From: Aureimonas sp. SK2
GTDB lineage: Bacteria; Pseudomonadota; Alphaproteobacteria; Rhizobiales; Rhizobiaceae
Assembly (NCBI RefSeq): GCF_029813115.1
Contig: NZ_JAPZDS010000008.1
Location: 124,001 to 188,000 of the forward strand
Reading direction: 5' to 3'
Length of the DNA stretch: 64,000 nucleotides
The notes under the pieces are model-generated. The model ran no database searches. It was not told the origin of the DNA and saw only the letters and a list, made by a program, of their open reading frames with translations. This document shows, piece after piece, positions 8,288 through 19,422 of the stretch. The stretch's first letter is position 1. Each line of letters opens with the position of its first letter. The position numbers were made by a program, and so were the translations under genes.

Positions 8288-8701
8288 TTAGCGCACGATC
8301 CGCGCGCGGCGCGGCGGCGAGATCGGCCGCGTCACTCCGCTCTTGTTGATGACCGAACCATCGGAGCGCGCGAAGTCGCCGGCCGTGTCCGGCTCGACCG
8401 TCGATCGCCCCTCCGCCGCCCGGAGACGGGTTTCGCTCCCGTCCGCATCCGGCCTGACCACGCGCGGCCGCAGATAGGAATCGTCGTAGTCCCGGCCATA
8501 GGCGCGCTCTTCCACCGTGTCGCCGAACACCGGCGCATTGGGAATGGAGACCGGCGGGCGAACGGGCCGGTAGCCGCCGATCGGCGCGCCGGACATGGAT
8601 TGGCCGGTGACGATGCCGGGCGGTCCCGGATCGAACGGCTGGGCGAGGGCTGTGCCGGCGGTGGAGGCGAGAACGAGCGCGGCGAGGCGAAAGGCGGGCA
8701 T
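8288..8701 (-). CDS. Exported hypothetical protein between ureB and ureC
   Basis: A 137-residue product beginning [21 protein letters not shown], a clean Sec signal peptide. The mature part is proline- and arginine-rich, with [20 protein letters not shown], then [20 protein letters not shown], and a basic tail PPRRARIVR. No known domain was recognised. The internal ATG was chosen because it exposes the signal peptide; a longer frame reaches back into the ureC upstream region. AGGAC and GGAGG-like bases precede the ATG on this strand. It is transcribed divergently from ureC across 136 bp, so the two probably have back-to-back promoters. Confidence 0.6.
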   Translation of the reverse strand: MPAFRLAALVLASTAGTALAQPFDPGPPGIVTGQSMSGAPIGGYRPVRPPVSIPNAPVFGDTVEERAYGRDYDDSYLRPRVVRPDADGSETRLRAAEGRSTVEPDTAGDFARSDGSVINKSGVTRPISPPRRARIVR

Positions 8702-8837
8702 GGGGTCCTCCCGAGAGGTCGTCTGTCTCAACGCGCGGCGCGCAAAAAAGCTCGCCTTCGCCTGCGTCGGAGGCAGACAAGCCCAGCGGAGCGGCTTAAG
8801 TCTTGTGCAGCGCAAACGACTGCCTGCCGGAGGAGCC

Positions 8838-10550
<1,713 letters not shown>

Positions 10551-10560
10551 GTTGGCTGGC

Positions 10561-11019
10561 ATGGCCAAGCCGCAACCCGCCGACGCCCCGCTCTATGAAC
10601 GCGATTTCTACGCCTGGACGCAGGACCAGGCGGCGAAGCTGCGCGCACGGGCGCACAATTCGATCGACTGGGACAACGCCGCGGAGGAGTTGGAGAGCTT
10701 GGGGCGCAGTGAACAGCGCGAGATCGAAAGCCGCCTCAATGTCCTGCTGATCCACTTGTTGAAGTGGAAGTATCAGCCTTCCCATCGGTCATCCGGCTGG
10801 AAGGGCACGATCATCGAGCAGCGTCACAGGCTGGGGCGCTGCCTCAGACAGAATCCCAGCCTTCGGAAACTCCCGAGCGAAATCCTGGCGGAAGAGTTCG
10901 AGTCTGCTCGGCGCCTCGCTTCTTCGGAGACGGGGCTGGCCGAGGCGTCATTCCCCGCATCCTGCCCTTTCACCATCGACGACATCCTCGATCCCGACTT
11001 CTACCCGGACGGCGAATGA
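10561..11019 (+). CDS. DUF29-family protein
   Basis: The 152-residue protein shows the DUF29 pattern: YERDFYAWTQDQAAKLRAR near the N-terminus, IDWDNAAEELESLGRSEQ, then a helical segment LLIHLLKWKYQPSHRSSGWK and a C-terminal FTIDDILDPDFYP. DUF29 proteins are small, helical, cytoplasmic and of unknown role, often multicopy in alphaproteobacteria and cyanobacteria. The gene begins 10 bp after ureC; the ATG was preferred to a TTG 9 nt upstream. Its TGA overlaps the next ATG (ATGA), so it is built into the urease operon. Whether it influences urease is unknown. Confidence 0.85.
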   Translation: MAKPQPADAPLYERDFYAWTQDQAAKLRARAHNSIDWDNAAEELESLGRSEQREIESRLNVLLIHLLKWKYQPSHRSSGWKGTIIEQRHRLGRCLRQNPSLRKLPSEILAEEFESARRLASSETGLAEASFPASCPFTIDDILDPDFYPDGE

Positions 11020-11375
11020 AGCATGCCCCGATCCCGCTCGCGGTCCTTCTCCCGACGACCGTCGGCGCCCTGGCCGACCCGCTCACGCTCGATCTGCCCG
11101 GCACGCCCGAACGCATGCGCTTCGCCTACGAGTGTTCCGACGGGGTGCGGCGCGAGGTGGACTACGTGAACCTGCCCGACAACGATCTGGCGCTCGTGGA
11201 GGCCGGGCCGAGCCGGCGCCTCTTCGTCGGCGTGATCGCGGCCTCGGGTGCGAAATACGCGGCCGGCTCGCAGGTCTGGTGGTCGAAGGGGGCCGAGGCG
11301 AGCCTGCTCGACGTGACCAAGGGCGATGCGCCCATCGCCGAATGCCAACAGATCAGGAAGGGATCACGCGGTTGA
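11016..11375 (+). CDS. Lysozyme inhibitor of C-type (PliC/MliC) family, exported
   Basis: A 119-residue protein with a short hydrophobic leader ending near ALA-DP. The mature part has the MliC/PliC layout: FAYECSDGVRREVDYVN, ASGAKYAAGSQVWWSKGAEA and a late cysteine in PIAECQQI, giving the two cysteines expected for the family's disulfide. These periplasmic (PliC) or membrane-anchored (MliC) beta-barrels block C-type lysozyme; no lipobox cysteine is present, favouring a soluble periplasmic form. It is coupled by ATGA to the DUF29 gene and overlaps the probable TTG start of ureE. A lysozyme inhibitor inside a urease operon is unexpected; it may simply be a passenger. Confidence 0.75.
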   Translation: MKHAPIPLAVLLPTTVGALADPLTLDLPGTPERMRFAYECSDGVRREVDYVNLPDNDLALVEAGPSRRLFVGVIAASGAKYAAGSQVWWSKGAEASLLDVTKGDAPIAECQQIRKGSRG

Positions 11376-11836
11376 TCGAAGCGGGAGAGATCCGGGAGCG
11401 GGGCCGCTGGCAGGAGCCGGCGGCCGACACGATCACCCTGGACGAGGCGCAGCGCCACCGGCGGCGCATGGCCATGGTCTCGGACGGCGGCATCGCCTTC
11501 CTGCTCGACCTGGCGGAGGCGCGCCTGCTTCGGGAGGGCGACGCCATCGTCCTGTCCGACGGGCGGCTGGTGGAGGTGAAGGCGAAGCCCGAGCCGCTCC
11601 TCTCCGTCGCGGGGCGCGACGCCGACCACCTTCTCCAGATCGCATGGCAGATCGGCAACCGGCACCTGCCGTGCCAGATCCGGGACGGGCGGATCCTTCT
11701 GCGCCGGGACCACGTGATCGCCGACATGCTGCGCGGCCTCGGCGCCGAGGTGAGGGACGTGGAAGCCGCCTTCGATCCGCTCGGCGGCGCCTATGCCGGC
11801 AATCCTCACGGAGGCCATCACCACGGCCATGACTGA
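11372..11836 (+). CDS. ureE: Urease accessory protein UreE (nickel metallochaperone)
   Basis: UreE delivers Ni2+ to UreG and apo-urease. The 154-residue chain shows the UreE N-domain (AADTITLDEAQRHRRRMAM, GGIAFLLDLAEARLLREGD) and the metal-binding C-domain (AWQIGNRHLPCQIRDGRILL, RDHVIADMLRGLGAEV), and ends in a histidine-rich tail [11 protein letters not shown] that can store nickel. A TTG start overlapping the previous stop (TTGA) is preferred: AGGAAGGG lies at a good distance and MIEAGEI aligns with the usual UreE MIR-type opening. An ATG 30 nt upstream is possible but has no ribosome-binding site. The 3' end overlaps ureF by 8 bp. Confidence 0.92.
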   Translation: MIEAGEIRERGRWQEPAADTITLDEAQRHRRRMAMVSDGGIAFLLDLAEARLLREGDAIVLSDGRLVEVKAKPEPLLSVAGRDADHLLQIAWQIGNRHLPCQIRDGRILLRRDHVIADMLRGLGAEVRDVEAAFDPLGGAYAGNPHGGHHHGHD

Positions 11837-12496
11837 GCCCGCCGTGCCGGCCGACGCATTGGACCTCGGGTCGCTCCTGAAGCTCCAGACCTGGCTGTCA
11901 CCCGCCTTTCCCATCGGCGCCTTCGGCTATTCGCATGGGTTGGAGGCCGCGATCGCGGCGGGCCTCCTGCGGGAGGCATCCGCCTGCCACGACTGGATCG
12001 AGAGCCTTCTTCGCCACGGCAGCGGCTGGAACGACCTCGTGCTCCTGGCGGCGGCGCACCGGGCGGCCCATGATCCGCTCCGGCTTGCCGAGATCGCGGA
12101 GCTCGGCACGGCCCTGTCCGGCTCGGCCGAGCGGCGACGCGAGACGTCCGATCTCGGCGAGGCCTTCGCCGCCGCCGCCGCGCCCTGGGGCGAGACGGCG
12201 ACGATGCCCTATCCCGTCGCGGTCGGCGCGCTTGCCGCGCGCGAGGGCGTGCCGCTCGGCAGCACGGCCGCGGCCTTCGCCCATGCCTTCGCCGCCAATC
12301 TCCTCAGCGTCTGCGTGCGCCTCGTGCCGCTCGGACAGCGGGAGGCGGTGGCGATCCTGCATCGTCTCGAGCCGGTGCTGGAGGCCGCGGCACGCCACGC
12401 GAGCGCCTCGACGCTGGACGATCTCGGCTCGGCTGCGATCCTCTCGGAGATAGAGGCCATGCGACACGAAACCCTGGAAACGAGGCTGTTCCGCAC

Positions 12497-12500
<4 letters not shown>
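11829..12500 (+). CDS. ureF: Urease accessory protein UreF
   Basis: The 223-residue protein is UreF, the all-helical partner that joins UreD and UreG and is thought to gate GTP-driven nickel transfer. Motifs are [20 protein letters not shown] and [12 protein letters not shown] near the N-terminus, [19 protein letters not shown] in the middle, and [20 protein letters not shown] before the C-terminal helix. The ATG inside the ureE tail (8-bp overlap) was chosen, leaving ~20 variable residues before the conserved core; a longer start would extend further into ureE. It overlaps ureG by ATGA, so ureE-F-G are translationally coupled. Confidence 0.95.
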
Positions 12501-13155
<655 letters not shown>

Positions 13156-13156
<1 letters not shown>

Positions 13157-14493
13157 TGGCGCGCCTCTTCCTGAAGACGCCGCTTGCCGTCCTAGCCGAA
13201 GGCGCCGAGGGCGGCGTCGTCGTGGAGAACGGCCGGATCGCCGAACTCGTGCCGAGCGGCGGCCGGCCGTCGGTGCCGGTGGACGAGACGTTCGACGCCT
13301 CCGCCCATGTCGTGCTGCCCGGCCTCGTCAACACGCATCATCATTTCTACCAGACGCTGACGCGCGCCCATCCGCAGGCGGTGGACAAGGAGCTGTTTCC
13401 CTGGCTCCAGGCGCTTTATCCGATCTGGGCGCGGCTCGACCCGGATTCGTTCCGCCTCTCGGTCCGCCTCGCGCTGACCGAACTCCTGCTTTCGGGCTGC
13501 ACCACCGCGGCCGACCACCACTACCTCTTCCCGGCCGGCCTCGGGAACGCGATCGACGTCGAGGCTGAGGAGGCGCGCGCCCTTGGCATCCGCGTGACGC
13601 TGACGCGCGGCTCCATGAACCTCTCGGAGAAGGACGGCGGCCTGCCGCCCGATTCGGTGGTGCAGGACGAGGACGAGATCCTCGCCGATTCCGAGCGCCT
13701 GCTCTCGACGCTCCACGAGTCGGGCGAGGGGGCCATGGTGCAGGTGGCGCTCGCGCCCTGCTCGCCCTTCTCCGTGACCCAGAGCCTGATGGAGAAGAGC
13801 GCCGGGCTCGCCGAGCGTTTCGACGCCCGCCTCCACACCCATCTCGGCGAGACCGAGGACGAGAACCGCTTCTGCGTCGAGCGCTTCCGGTGCCGGCCGG
13901 TGGACTATCTCGAAGAGGTGGGCTGGCTCGGCCCCCGCACCTGGCTCGCTCATGGTATCCATTTCACGTCGGAGGAATGCCGGCGCCTCGGTGCCCACAA
14001 GGTCGGGGTCTGCCATTGCCCGACCTCCAACGCGGTGCTGGCCTCCGGCTTCTGTCCGACCGCCGAGCTTGAGGCAGCCGGCAGCCCGGTGGGTCTCGGC
14101 GTCGACGGCTCGGCCTCCAACGATAGCTCCAACATGATGGAGGCGGTGCGACATGCGCTGATGGTCAACCGCCTGTCGCGCAACTCAGCCTCCGCGGTCA
14201 CGGCGCGCGATGCCATCCGCTGGGGAACGCAGGGCTCCGCCGCCTGCCTCGGGCGCACCGACATCGGCCGCATCGCGGTCGGGCTCCAGGCGGACCTCGC
14301 CCTCTTCACGCTGGACGAGTTGCGCTTTTCCGGCGCGCACGATCCGATCGCCGCGCTCGTCCTGTGCGGCGCGACGCGCGCCGACCGGGTGATGGTGGCA
14401 GGGCGCTGGCGCGTGGTGGACGGCCAGCCCGTCGGGGTCGACCTCGCCCGGCTGCGGCGCGAGCACGGAGAGGCCGCGCGCCGCTTCGCCTAG
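13156..14493 (+). CDS. 8-oxoguanine deaminase (amidohydrolase family)
   Basis: The 445-residue protein belongs to the TrzN/AtzB/8-oxoguanine deaminase branch of metal amidohydrolases. Zinc-ligand motifs are present: LVNTHHHFYQTLTR (HxH), THLGETEDE (third His), HGIHFTSEE (fourth His) and LGVDGSASND with the catalytic Asp. The branch is marked by CTTAADHHYLFP and VCHCPTSNAVLASG. 8-Oxoguanine deaminase makes urate, which the urate oxidase and HIU hydrolase encoded downstream could consume, so the context supports this reading over hydroxyatrazine hydrolysis. The start overlaps the ureG stop (TGATG). Substrate is inferred from family and neighbours. Confidence 0.87.
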
Positions 14494-14556
14494 AGCATTT
14501 CCAGCCGAAGCGGAATCGCTCCGGCGTCGGACAATGCGGCAAACAAAGGCATAGAC

Positions 14557-14588
14557 CGTTTCCGACGAACTCTCGTTCGGCGGAAACG
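14557..14588. terminator. Hairpin between convergent genes (14-bp stem, one mismatch)
   Basis: CGTTTCCGACGAAC and GTTCGGCGGAAACG form a 14-bp stem with one mismatch and a TCTC loop, in the 107-bp gap between the deaminase and the convergent PQQ dehydrogenase gene. It could stop transcripts from both sides. The adjacent stretch (AGAGCATTTCCAGCCGAAGCG) resembles AGAGCATTTT-type intergenic repeats that are common in Rhizobiales; that link is from memory. Confidence 0.5.
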
Positions 14589-14600
14589 ATCTGGACGGCG

Positions 14601-17207
14601 TCAGTTGCCGTTCGGCAGGGCGTAGGCGATGACCGAATCGCCGCGCTTGGTGCCGAGCGAGCCGTGGCCGCCGGCAACGACGAGCACGTACTGCCGCCCG
14701 TCGGCGCCGCGATAGGTCATCGGCGTCGCTTGGCCGCCGGCCGGCAGGCGCGATTTCCAGAGCTCCTTGCCGGTCGTCACGTCGTAGCCGCGCACGTAGT
14801 AGTCGATCGTGCCCGACAGAAAGGCGACGCCGCCCGCCGTCATCATCGGCCCGCCGAGATTGGGCACGCCCATGCGGAAGGGCAGCGGGATCGGCGAGGC
14901 GTCGCGCGTCGTGCCGTTCCGGTGCATCCAGGCCGTCTCGCCGGTGGTGAGGTCGACGCCCGCGACATAACCCCAGGGCGGCTGCTGGCAGGGCAGGCCG
15001 AGGACGGAGGTGAAGGGGCCGAGCTCGATCGCGTAAGGGGCGCCGAAATTCTCGTTCAGCGCCGGCAGCGCGCCCTGCGGCTGGCTCCGGTTGACGACCA
15101 GCGTCTCGTCGTCCGGGCGGGGCACGAGGCGCGAGGTGAAGGCGAGATAGGTGGGCGTCGCGAACATCACGCCGCGCGCCGGGTCCACCGCCACCGAGCC
15201 CCAGTTGAACACGCCGAAATTGCCGGGATAGATCAGCGATCCTTCCAGCGAGGGCGGCGTGAAACGACCCTCGTATTTCAGGCCGTGGAAGGCGATGCGG
15301 CAGGCGAGCTGATCGAACATCGTCGCGCCCCACATGTCGCGTTCGCGCAGAGGGGGCGGATCGAAGGAGATGGCGGATTTCGGCTGGGTCGGCGCGGTCC
15401 GGTCGGGCTGCACGGCGCCGCCGGGTGCCGGCTTCTCGACCACGGGCATCACAGGCTCGCCGCTGCGCCGGTCGAGCACGAAGATCTCGCCCTGCTTGGT
15501 CGGCTGGACGAGCGCCGGCACGATCTCGCCGCCGACCGGCAGGTCGATCAGGCTCGGCTGCGAGGGAACGTCGTAGTCCCACAGATCGTGGTGCACGGTC
15601 TGGAAGTGCCAGCGTGGCTGGCCGGTCGCCATGTCGAGCGCGACGATGGAGGAGGAATATTCCTCGACCTCCGCCGAGCGGTTGGCGCCCCACTGGTCCG
15701 GCGGCTGGTTGCCGAGCGGCACGTAGACGAGGCCGAGACCCTCGTCGGCGCTCATGATCGACCAGGAATTCGGGCTGTTGGGCGTGTAGGTCTGCCCTTC
15801 GGCGATCGGCTGCGTCTCGTTCGGACGCCCCGAGTCCCAGTTCCAGAGGAGGTCGCCCGAGGTGATGTCGAAGGCGCGGATGACGCCCGACGCCTCGGCG
15901 GTCGAGACGTTGTCGAGCACCGTGCCGCCGACGATGACGCGGTTGCCCGCGACGATCACCGGCGAGGTCGAGTAGTAGGAGCCCGGATTGACGTTGGGCA
16001 TCCGGTCCCAGAGGTCGATCTGCCCGTCGCCGCCGCCGGCATTGGCGCAGACGGCGCCGGTCTCGGGGTCGAGGATCACGATGCGCCCGTCCGCCGTCGG
16101 CATGAAGAGCTTGTCGTCGCAGGTCGTGGTCCGGGCGTTGGCGACGGCGACCGGCAGGCCGGGGTCCGTGTTGCCGCCCGTCTGGTCCACCGGCGCGCCG
16201 CCGGTCTGAGCCGGCGTGTCGCCGCCCTCCTGCGGCGCCGTCAGACTGCCGCCTTGAGCGAGTTCGCTGGCCGTCCCGGATGGCGCGGCGGGCTGCGCCG
16301 CCGCAGCCGGCGCAGGCGGCGCTCCGGCCTGCTGGCCGGCTGCCTGCGCCGCCTCGGCGCTCTGGTAGGACAAGCCGCGGCAGGTGAGGTGCTGGAGGGC
16401 CAGTTCCCCCTGGATCACCGGGTCGTAGCGCCAGACCTCGGCCCCCGTCGTGGCGTCCAGCGCGATGACGTTCTGGTGCGGCGTGCAAAGATACAGGCGC
16501 TCGCCGATTTTCAGCGGCGTCACCTGGAAGGTCGTCTCCTCCGGATCACCCGGCTGCGGCAGGTCGCCGGTCTGGAAGGACCAGGCCTCCTTGAGCGAGG
16601 AGACGTTGGCGGGTGTGATGTCGGCAAGCGGCGAATAGCGCTGGCCCATCTGGCTGCGGCCATAGGCGAGCCATTCGCCCTCGGGCACGCCGCCGTCGCC
16701 CGCCCCGAGACGCGTGCCGGGAAGGGTGCCTTCCTTCGCATGGAGATCGGTGAACCAGGACGTTGCGGCGACGGCGACCGCGACGACCAGCGAAGCGGAC
16801 AGGAGGGCGCCGTAGCCCTGGCGGACGGAGACCGGGCGCTCGCGCCCTTCCAGCGTCTGCGCGACCGTCGGGCGCGACAGGGGGCGCGTGACCCAGGGGA
16901 GGAGGAGCAGGGCGCCGATCACGAACACGATGTCGCCGCGCGCGGCGAGCGGCCACCAGTCGAAGCCGACTTCGTAGAGCGCCCAGATCAGGGTGCCGAT
17001 CACCAGCGCCGCGAACACCCCGAGCGCCTCCGGCCGCGCGCGGTGGAGGAGCCAGGCGGTGGCGAGGAAGAGGAGCGCGGCGACGACGTAGTAGAGCGAG
17101 CCGCCGATCGCGGCGAGCCAGCCGCCGCCGAGCAACAGTGCGATGCCGCAGAGGCCGGTGACCCAGCTCATGACGCGTAGGGCGGCGGGCAGGTCTCGGG
17201 TTCGCAT
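14601..17207 (-). CDS. Membrane-bound PQQ-dependent dehydrogenase, glucose/quinate/shikimate family
   Basis: An 868-residue quinoprotein. Five hydrophobic segments fill residues ~10-150, as in membrane glucose dehydrogenase. A periplasmic eight-bladed PQQ propeller follows, with YSPLADITPANVSSLKEAW, ALDATTGAEVWRYDP, PLGNQPPDQWGANRS, LDMATGQPRWHFQTVHHDLW and NFGVFNWGSVAVDP. It oxidises a sugar, polyol or cyclic acid and passes electrons to ubiquinone; the substrate cannot be told. Residues ~281-352, after HLTCRGLSYQ, form a Pro/Ala/Gly/Gln-rich insertion not usual in the family. The ATG was chosen because AGGAAGG lies 6 nt upstream, while an ATG 6 nt earlier abuts it. No PQQ synthesis genes are in the window. 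It is flanked by purine-pathway genes but has no clear link to them. Confidence 0.92.
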   Translation of the reverse strand: MRTRDLPAALRVMSWVTGLCGIALLLGGGWLAAIGGSLYYVVAALLFLATAWLLHRARPEALGVFAALVIGTLIWALYEVGFDWWPLAARGDIVFVIGALLLLPWVTRPLSRPTVAQTLEGRERPVSVRQGYGALLSASLVVAVAVAATSWFTDLHAKEGTLPGTRLGAGDGGVPEGEWLAYGRSQMGQRYSPLADITPANVSSLKEAWSFQTGDLPQPGDPEETTFQVTPLKIGERLYLCTPHQNVIALDATTGAEVWRYDPVIQGELALQHLTCRGLSYQSAEAAQAAGQQAGAPPAPAAAAQPAAPSGTASELAQGGSLTAPQEGGDTPAQTGGAPVDQTGGNTDPGLPVAVANARTTTCDDKLFMPTADGRIVILDPETGAVCANAGGGDGQIDLWDRMPNVNPGSYYSTSPVIVAGNRVIVGGTVLDNVSTAEASGVIRAFDITSGDLLWNWDSGRPNETQPIAEGQTYTPNSPNSWSIMSADEGLGLVYVPLGNQPPDQWGANRSAEVEEYSSSIVALDMATGQPRWHFQTVHHDLWDYDVPSQPSLIDLPVGGEIVPALVQPTKQGEIFVLDRRSGEPVMPVVEKPAPGGAVQPDRTAPTQPKSAISFDPPPLRERDMWGATMFDQLACRIAFHGLKYEGRFTPPSLEGSLIYPGNFGVFNWGSVAVDPARGVMFATPTYLAFTSRLVPRPDDETLVVNRSQPQGALPALNENFGAPYAIELGPFTSVLGLPCQQPPWGYVAGVDLTTGETAWMHRNGTTRDASPIPLPFRMGVPNLGGPMMTAGGVAFLSGTIDYYVRGYDVTTGKELWKSRLPAGGQATPMTYRGADGRQYVLVVAGGHGSLGTKRGDSVIAYALPNGN

Positions 17208-17316
17208 GGGCATCCTTCCTCGCCCGGGGACGCACGCCTTCCTCGCGAAGCCGTGAACTGCACCTGAGCCCGGCGGACATGTCGCGGGGATGCGCCGCGT
17301 CAAGCGAGGACGTGCG

Positions 17317-17814
17317 TCAGCTGTCCACGAGAACCGGCGCGTCCAGCATGAACTCGGCGAGGTTGACGCCGGGTCCGCCGCGATCGACCACCAGGAAGTC
17401 GGACCGCTCCTCCAGCGCGATCAGCGGATGGTGCCAGGTGCCTCGCGCATAGGAGACGCCTTGCGCGCCGCTCGCCAGGAAGGCGACGGGCTCGCCCGGC
17501 CGACCGCCGACGTCCGGCGCGACCACCACGAGATAGGGCCGCCCTTCCAGCGGCATGAAGGCCTGGCTGCCGAGCGGATGGCGCTCCAGCATCTCCACCC
17601 GGAAGGGCAGGGCGAAGGGCTTGCCCCGGAAGATCGAGATCAGCGCATGACCGCCGCCCGAGGCGACGTCCACCGGCGCGATGTCGTGGAAGCGCGTCGT
17701 GGTGCCGTTGTTGATGAGGCGGATCTCGGTGCAGTTGTCGGGCTCGATCACCTCGCCGAAGGGACGGAAGGCTTCCGCCGTCAGCGGCCGGGCATGCAAG
17801 GTGCGAAGGCTCAT
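17317..17814 (-). CDS. allA: Ureidoglycolate lyase
   Basis: The 165-residue cupin-fold enzyme splits (S)-ureidoglycolate into glyoxylate and urea, the last step before urease in purine catabolism. Family signatures include [15 protein letters not shown] at the N-terminus, [13 protein letters not shown], the [11 protein letters not shown] segment with active-site histidines (about residues 126-136) and [16 protein letters not shown] near the C-terminus. It overlaps the end of the upstream allantoinase fusion gene by 4 bp (ATGA), so the two are cotranslated. The urea it releases would feed the urease encoded 4-11 kb away. Confidence 0.93.
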   Translation of the reverse strand: MSLRTLHARPLTAEAFRPFGEVIEPDNCTEIRLINNGTTTRFHDIAPVDVASGGGHALISIFRGKPFALPFRVEMLERHPLGSQAFMPLEGRPYLVVVAPDVGGRPGEPVAFLASGAQGVSYARGTWHHPLIALEERSDFLVVDRGGPGVNLAEFMLDAPVLVDS

Positions 17815-19253
17815 GCGCCGGGCGCCCCGAGGATCGCGTCGAGGCGCAGCCGCGCGATCCGCTCAACTTGGGCACAGGCTGTGCGGAACTCGGTCTCCTC
17901 GTCGTTCGAGACCCGCGTCTCGAAGGCCGCGAGGATGTCGTGCTTGGTGAGGCCGCGCACGGCGATGATGAAGGGGAAGCCGAAGCGCGCGAGGTAGCGC
18001 GTGTTAAGGTCGGTGAAGCGGGCGAGTTCGTCCGGCGTCAGCTGGTCGAGCCCGGCGGAGGCCTGCTCGGCGGAGGATTCGGCCGTCAGCCCGCCGGCGA
18101 GCGCGAGGCGCCCGGCAAGGTCGGGATGGGCGCGAAGGACGCCGAGCCGCTCCTCGCGGGAGGCGCGGCGGAACTGGATCTGGAGCGCCGCCGCCAGCCC
18201 CCCGGCCGTGTCGTTGGCCTTGCCCAGGCCACGCTCGAAGGCGCGCTGCGCGATGAAGGGCGAGTGCTCGTAGACCCCGCCGAACATCTCCAGGAACACC
18301 GCCCGCTCCATGCGGTGCGGGCTGATCGTCTCGCGGTAGGGGAAGCGGGCGCGCCAGTGGCGGGCGATGTCGGCGCGCGTGGCGACCCAGACGTCGGGCT
18401 TCGACCGTATGTAGTCGAGGAAGCGGGCGAGTGCGGCCGAGCGGCCGGGTCGGCCGACAAGGCGGCAATGGAGCCCGACGTTCAGCATCTTGGCGGCGCC
18501 CGCCTCGCCTTCGGCATAGAGCGCGTCGAAGGCGTCCTTGAGATAGGTGTAGAACTGCTCGCCCGTGTTGAACCCTTGCGGCGTGGCGAAGCGCATGTCG
18601 TTGCTGTCCAGCGTATAGGGCAGGACCAGGATCGGCTTGCCGCGCGTTTCCTGCCAGTAGGGCAGGTCGTCGGCATAGGCGTCGGAGACGTAGAGGAAGT
18701 CGCGCTCGCCGCAGAGTTCCAGCGTGTGCTCGGAGGAGCGGCCCGTGTACCAACCCTCCGGCGGCTCGCCCGTCACCGCTTCATGAAGGAGGAGCGCTTC
18801 GTCCATGTCGGCGCGCTCGGCCTCCCAGGTGTGGTCACGGTAGTCGATCCATTTCAGGCCGTGGGAGGCGATCTCCCAGCCGGCTTCGCGCATGGCCGCC
18901 ACCTGCTCGGGGCTGCGCTCCAGCGCCGTCGCGACGCCGTAGACCGTGACGGGCATCTCACGCTCGGTGAACAGGCGCCAGAGCCGCCAGAAGCCGGCGC
19001 GCGCGCCGTATTCGTAGATCGATTCCATGTTCATGTGGCGCTGGCCGGGCCAGGCCGCCGCGCCGACGATCTCCGACAGGAAGGCCTCGGAGGCCTTGTC
19101 GCCGTGGAGGATCGCGTTCTCGCCGCCCTCCTCGTAGTTGACGACGAACTGGACGCAGATCTTGGCCGCCCCCGAGCCTCCCGGATTCGGCCATTGCGGG
19201 TCGGGCGCGCGGCGGCCGTAGCCGTGCATGTCGCGAGGATAGGGCGTGGTCAT
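17811..19253 (-). CDS. puuE: Allantoinase (PuuE-type) fused to OHCU decarboxylase (UraD)
   Basis: A 480-residue two-domain enzyme. Residues ~1-310 are a PuuE-type, polysaccharide-deacetylase-fold allantoinase ([69 protein letters not shown]) that opens allantoin to allantoate. Residues ~320-475 are 2-oxo-4-hydroxy-4-carboxy-5-ureidoimidazoline decarboxylase, with the catalytic HPDLAGR histidine, [13 protein letters not shown] and [12 protein letters not shown]. The fusion thus covers the two consecutive steps after HIU hydrolase. The ATG giving [11 protein letters not shown] was chosen; upstream frame extension is non-conserved. It is divergent from uraH across 169 bp, a likely shared control region. 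Confidence 0.93.
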   Translation of the reverse strand: MTTPYPRDMHGYGRRAPDPQWPNPGGSGAAKICVQFVVNYEEGGENAILHGDKASEAFLSEIVGAAAWPGQRHMNMESIYEYGARAGFWRLWRLFTEREMPVTVYGVATALERSPEQVAAMREAGWEIASHGLKWIDYRDHTWEAERADMDEALLLHEAVTGEPPEGWYTGRSSEHTLELCGERDFLYVSDAYADDLPYWQETRGKPILVLPYTLDSNDMRFATPQGFNTGEQFYTYLKDAFDALYAEGEAGAAKMLNVGLHCRLVGRPGRSAALARFLDYIRSKPDVWVATRADIARHWRARFPYRETISPHRMERAVFLEMFGGVYEHSPFIAQRAFERGLGKANDTAGGLAAALQIQFRRASREERLGVLRAHPDLAGRLALAGGLTAESSAEQASAGLDQLTPDELARFTDLNTRYLARFGFPFIIAVRGLTKHDILAAFETRVSNDEETEFRTACAQVERIARLRLDAILGAPGA

Positions 19254-19422
19254 CGGGCTCGCCTCGGCTGGTCGCGTCTGTTGCGTTTCGATACGCGCTT
19301 CGCCCACCCCTTGCCAAGCGCGAGGCTGCTGGAACGCTTCCAACCTTTCCGCTGGACGGGGCCGAGCCAACAGGTGCAGACTGACCAACCGAATGCCCGA
19401 AAACGGAACGGACCCTCTTTCC

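Noticed and set aside
8595-8837. N-terminal extension of UreC to an upstream ATG.
   Set aside because: The extra ~80 residues are unlike UreC and overlap the divergent exported-protein gene; the GTG start has GGAGGAG and the family N-terminus.
11132-11341. Long upstream extension of UreE in frame.
   Set aside because: It overlaps the lysozyme-inhibitor-like gene and reads as Arg/Gly-rich shadow sequence with no UreE similarity.
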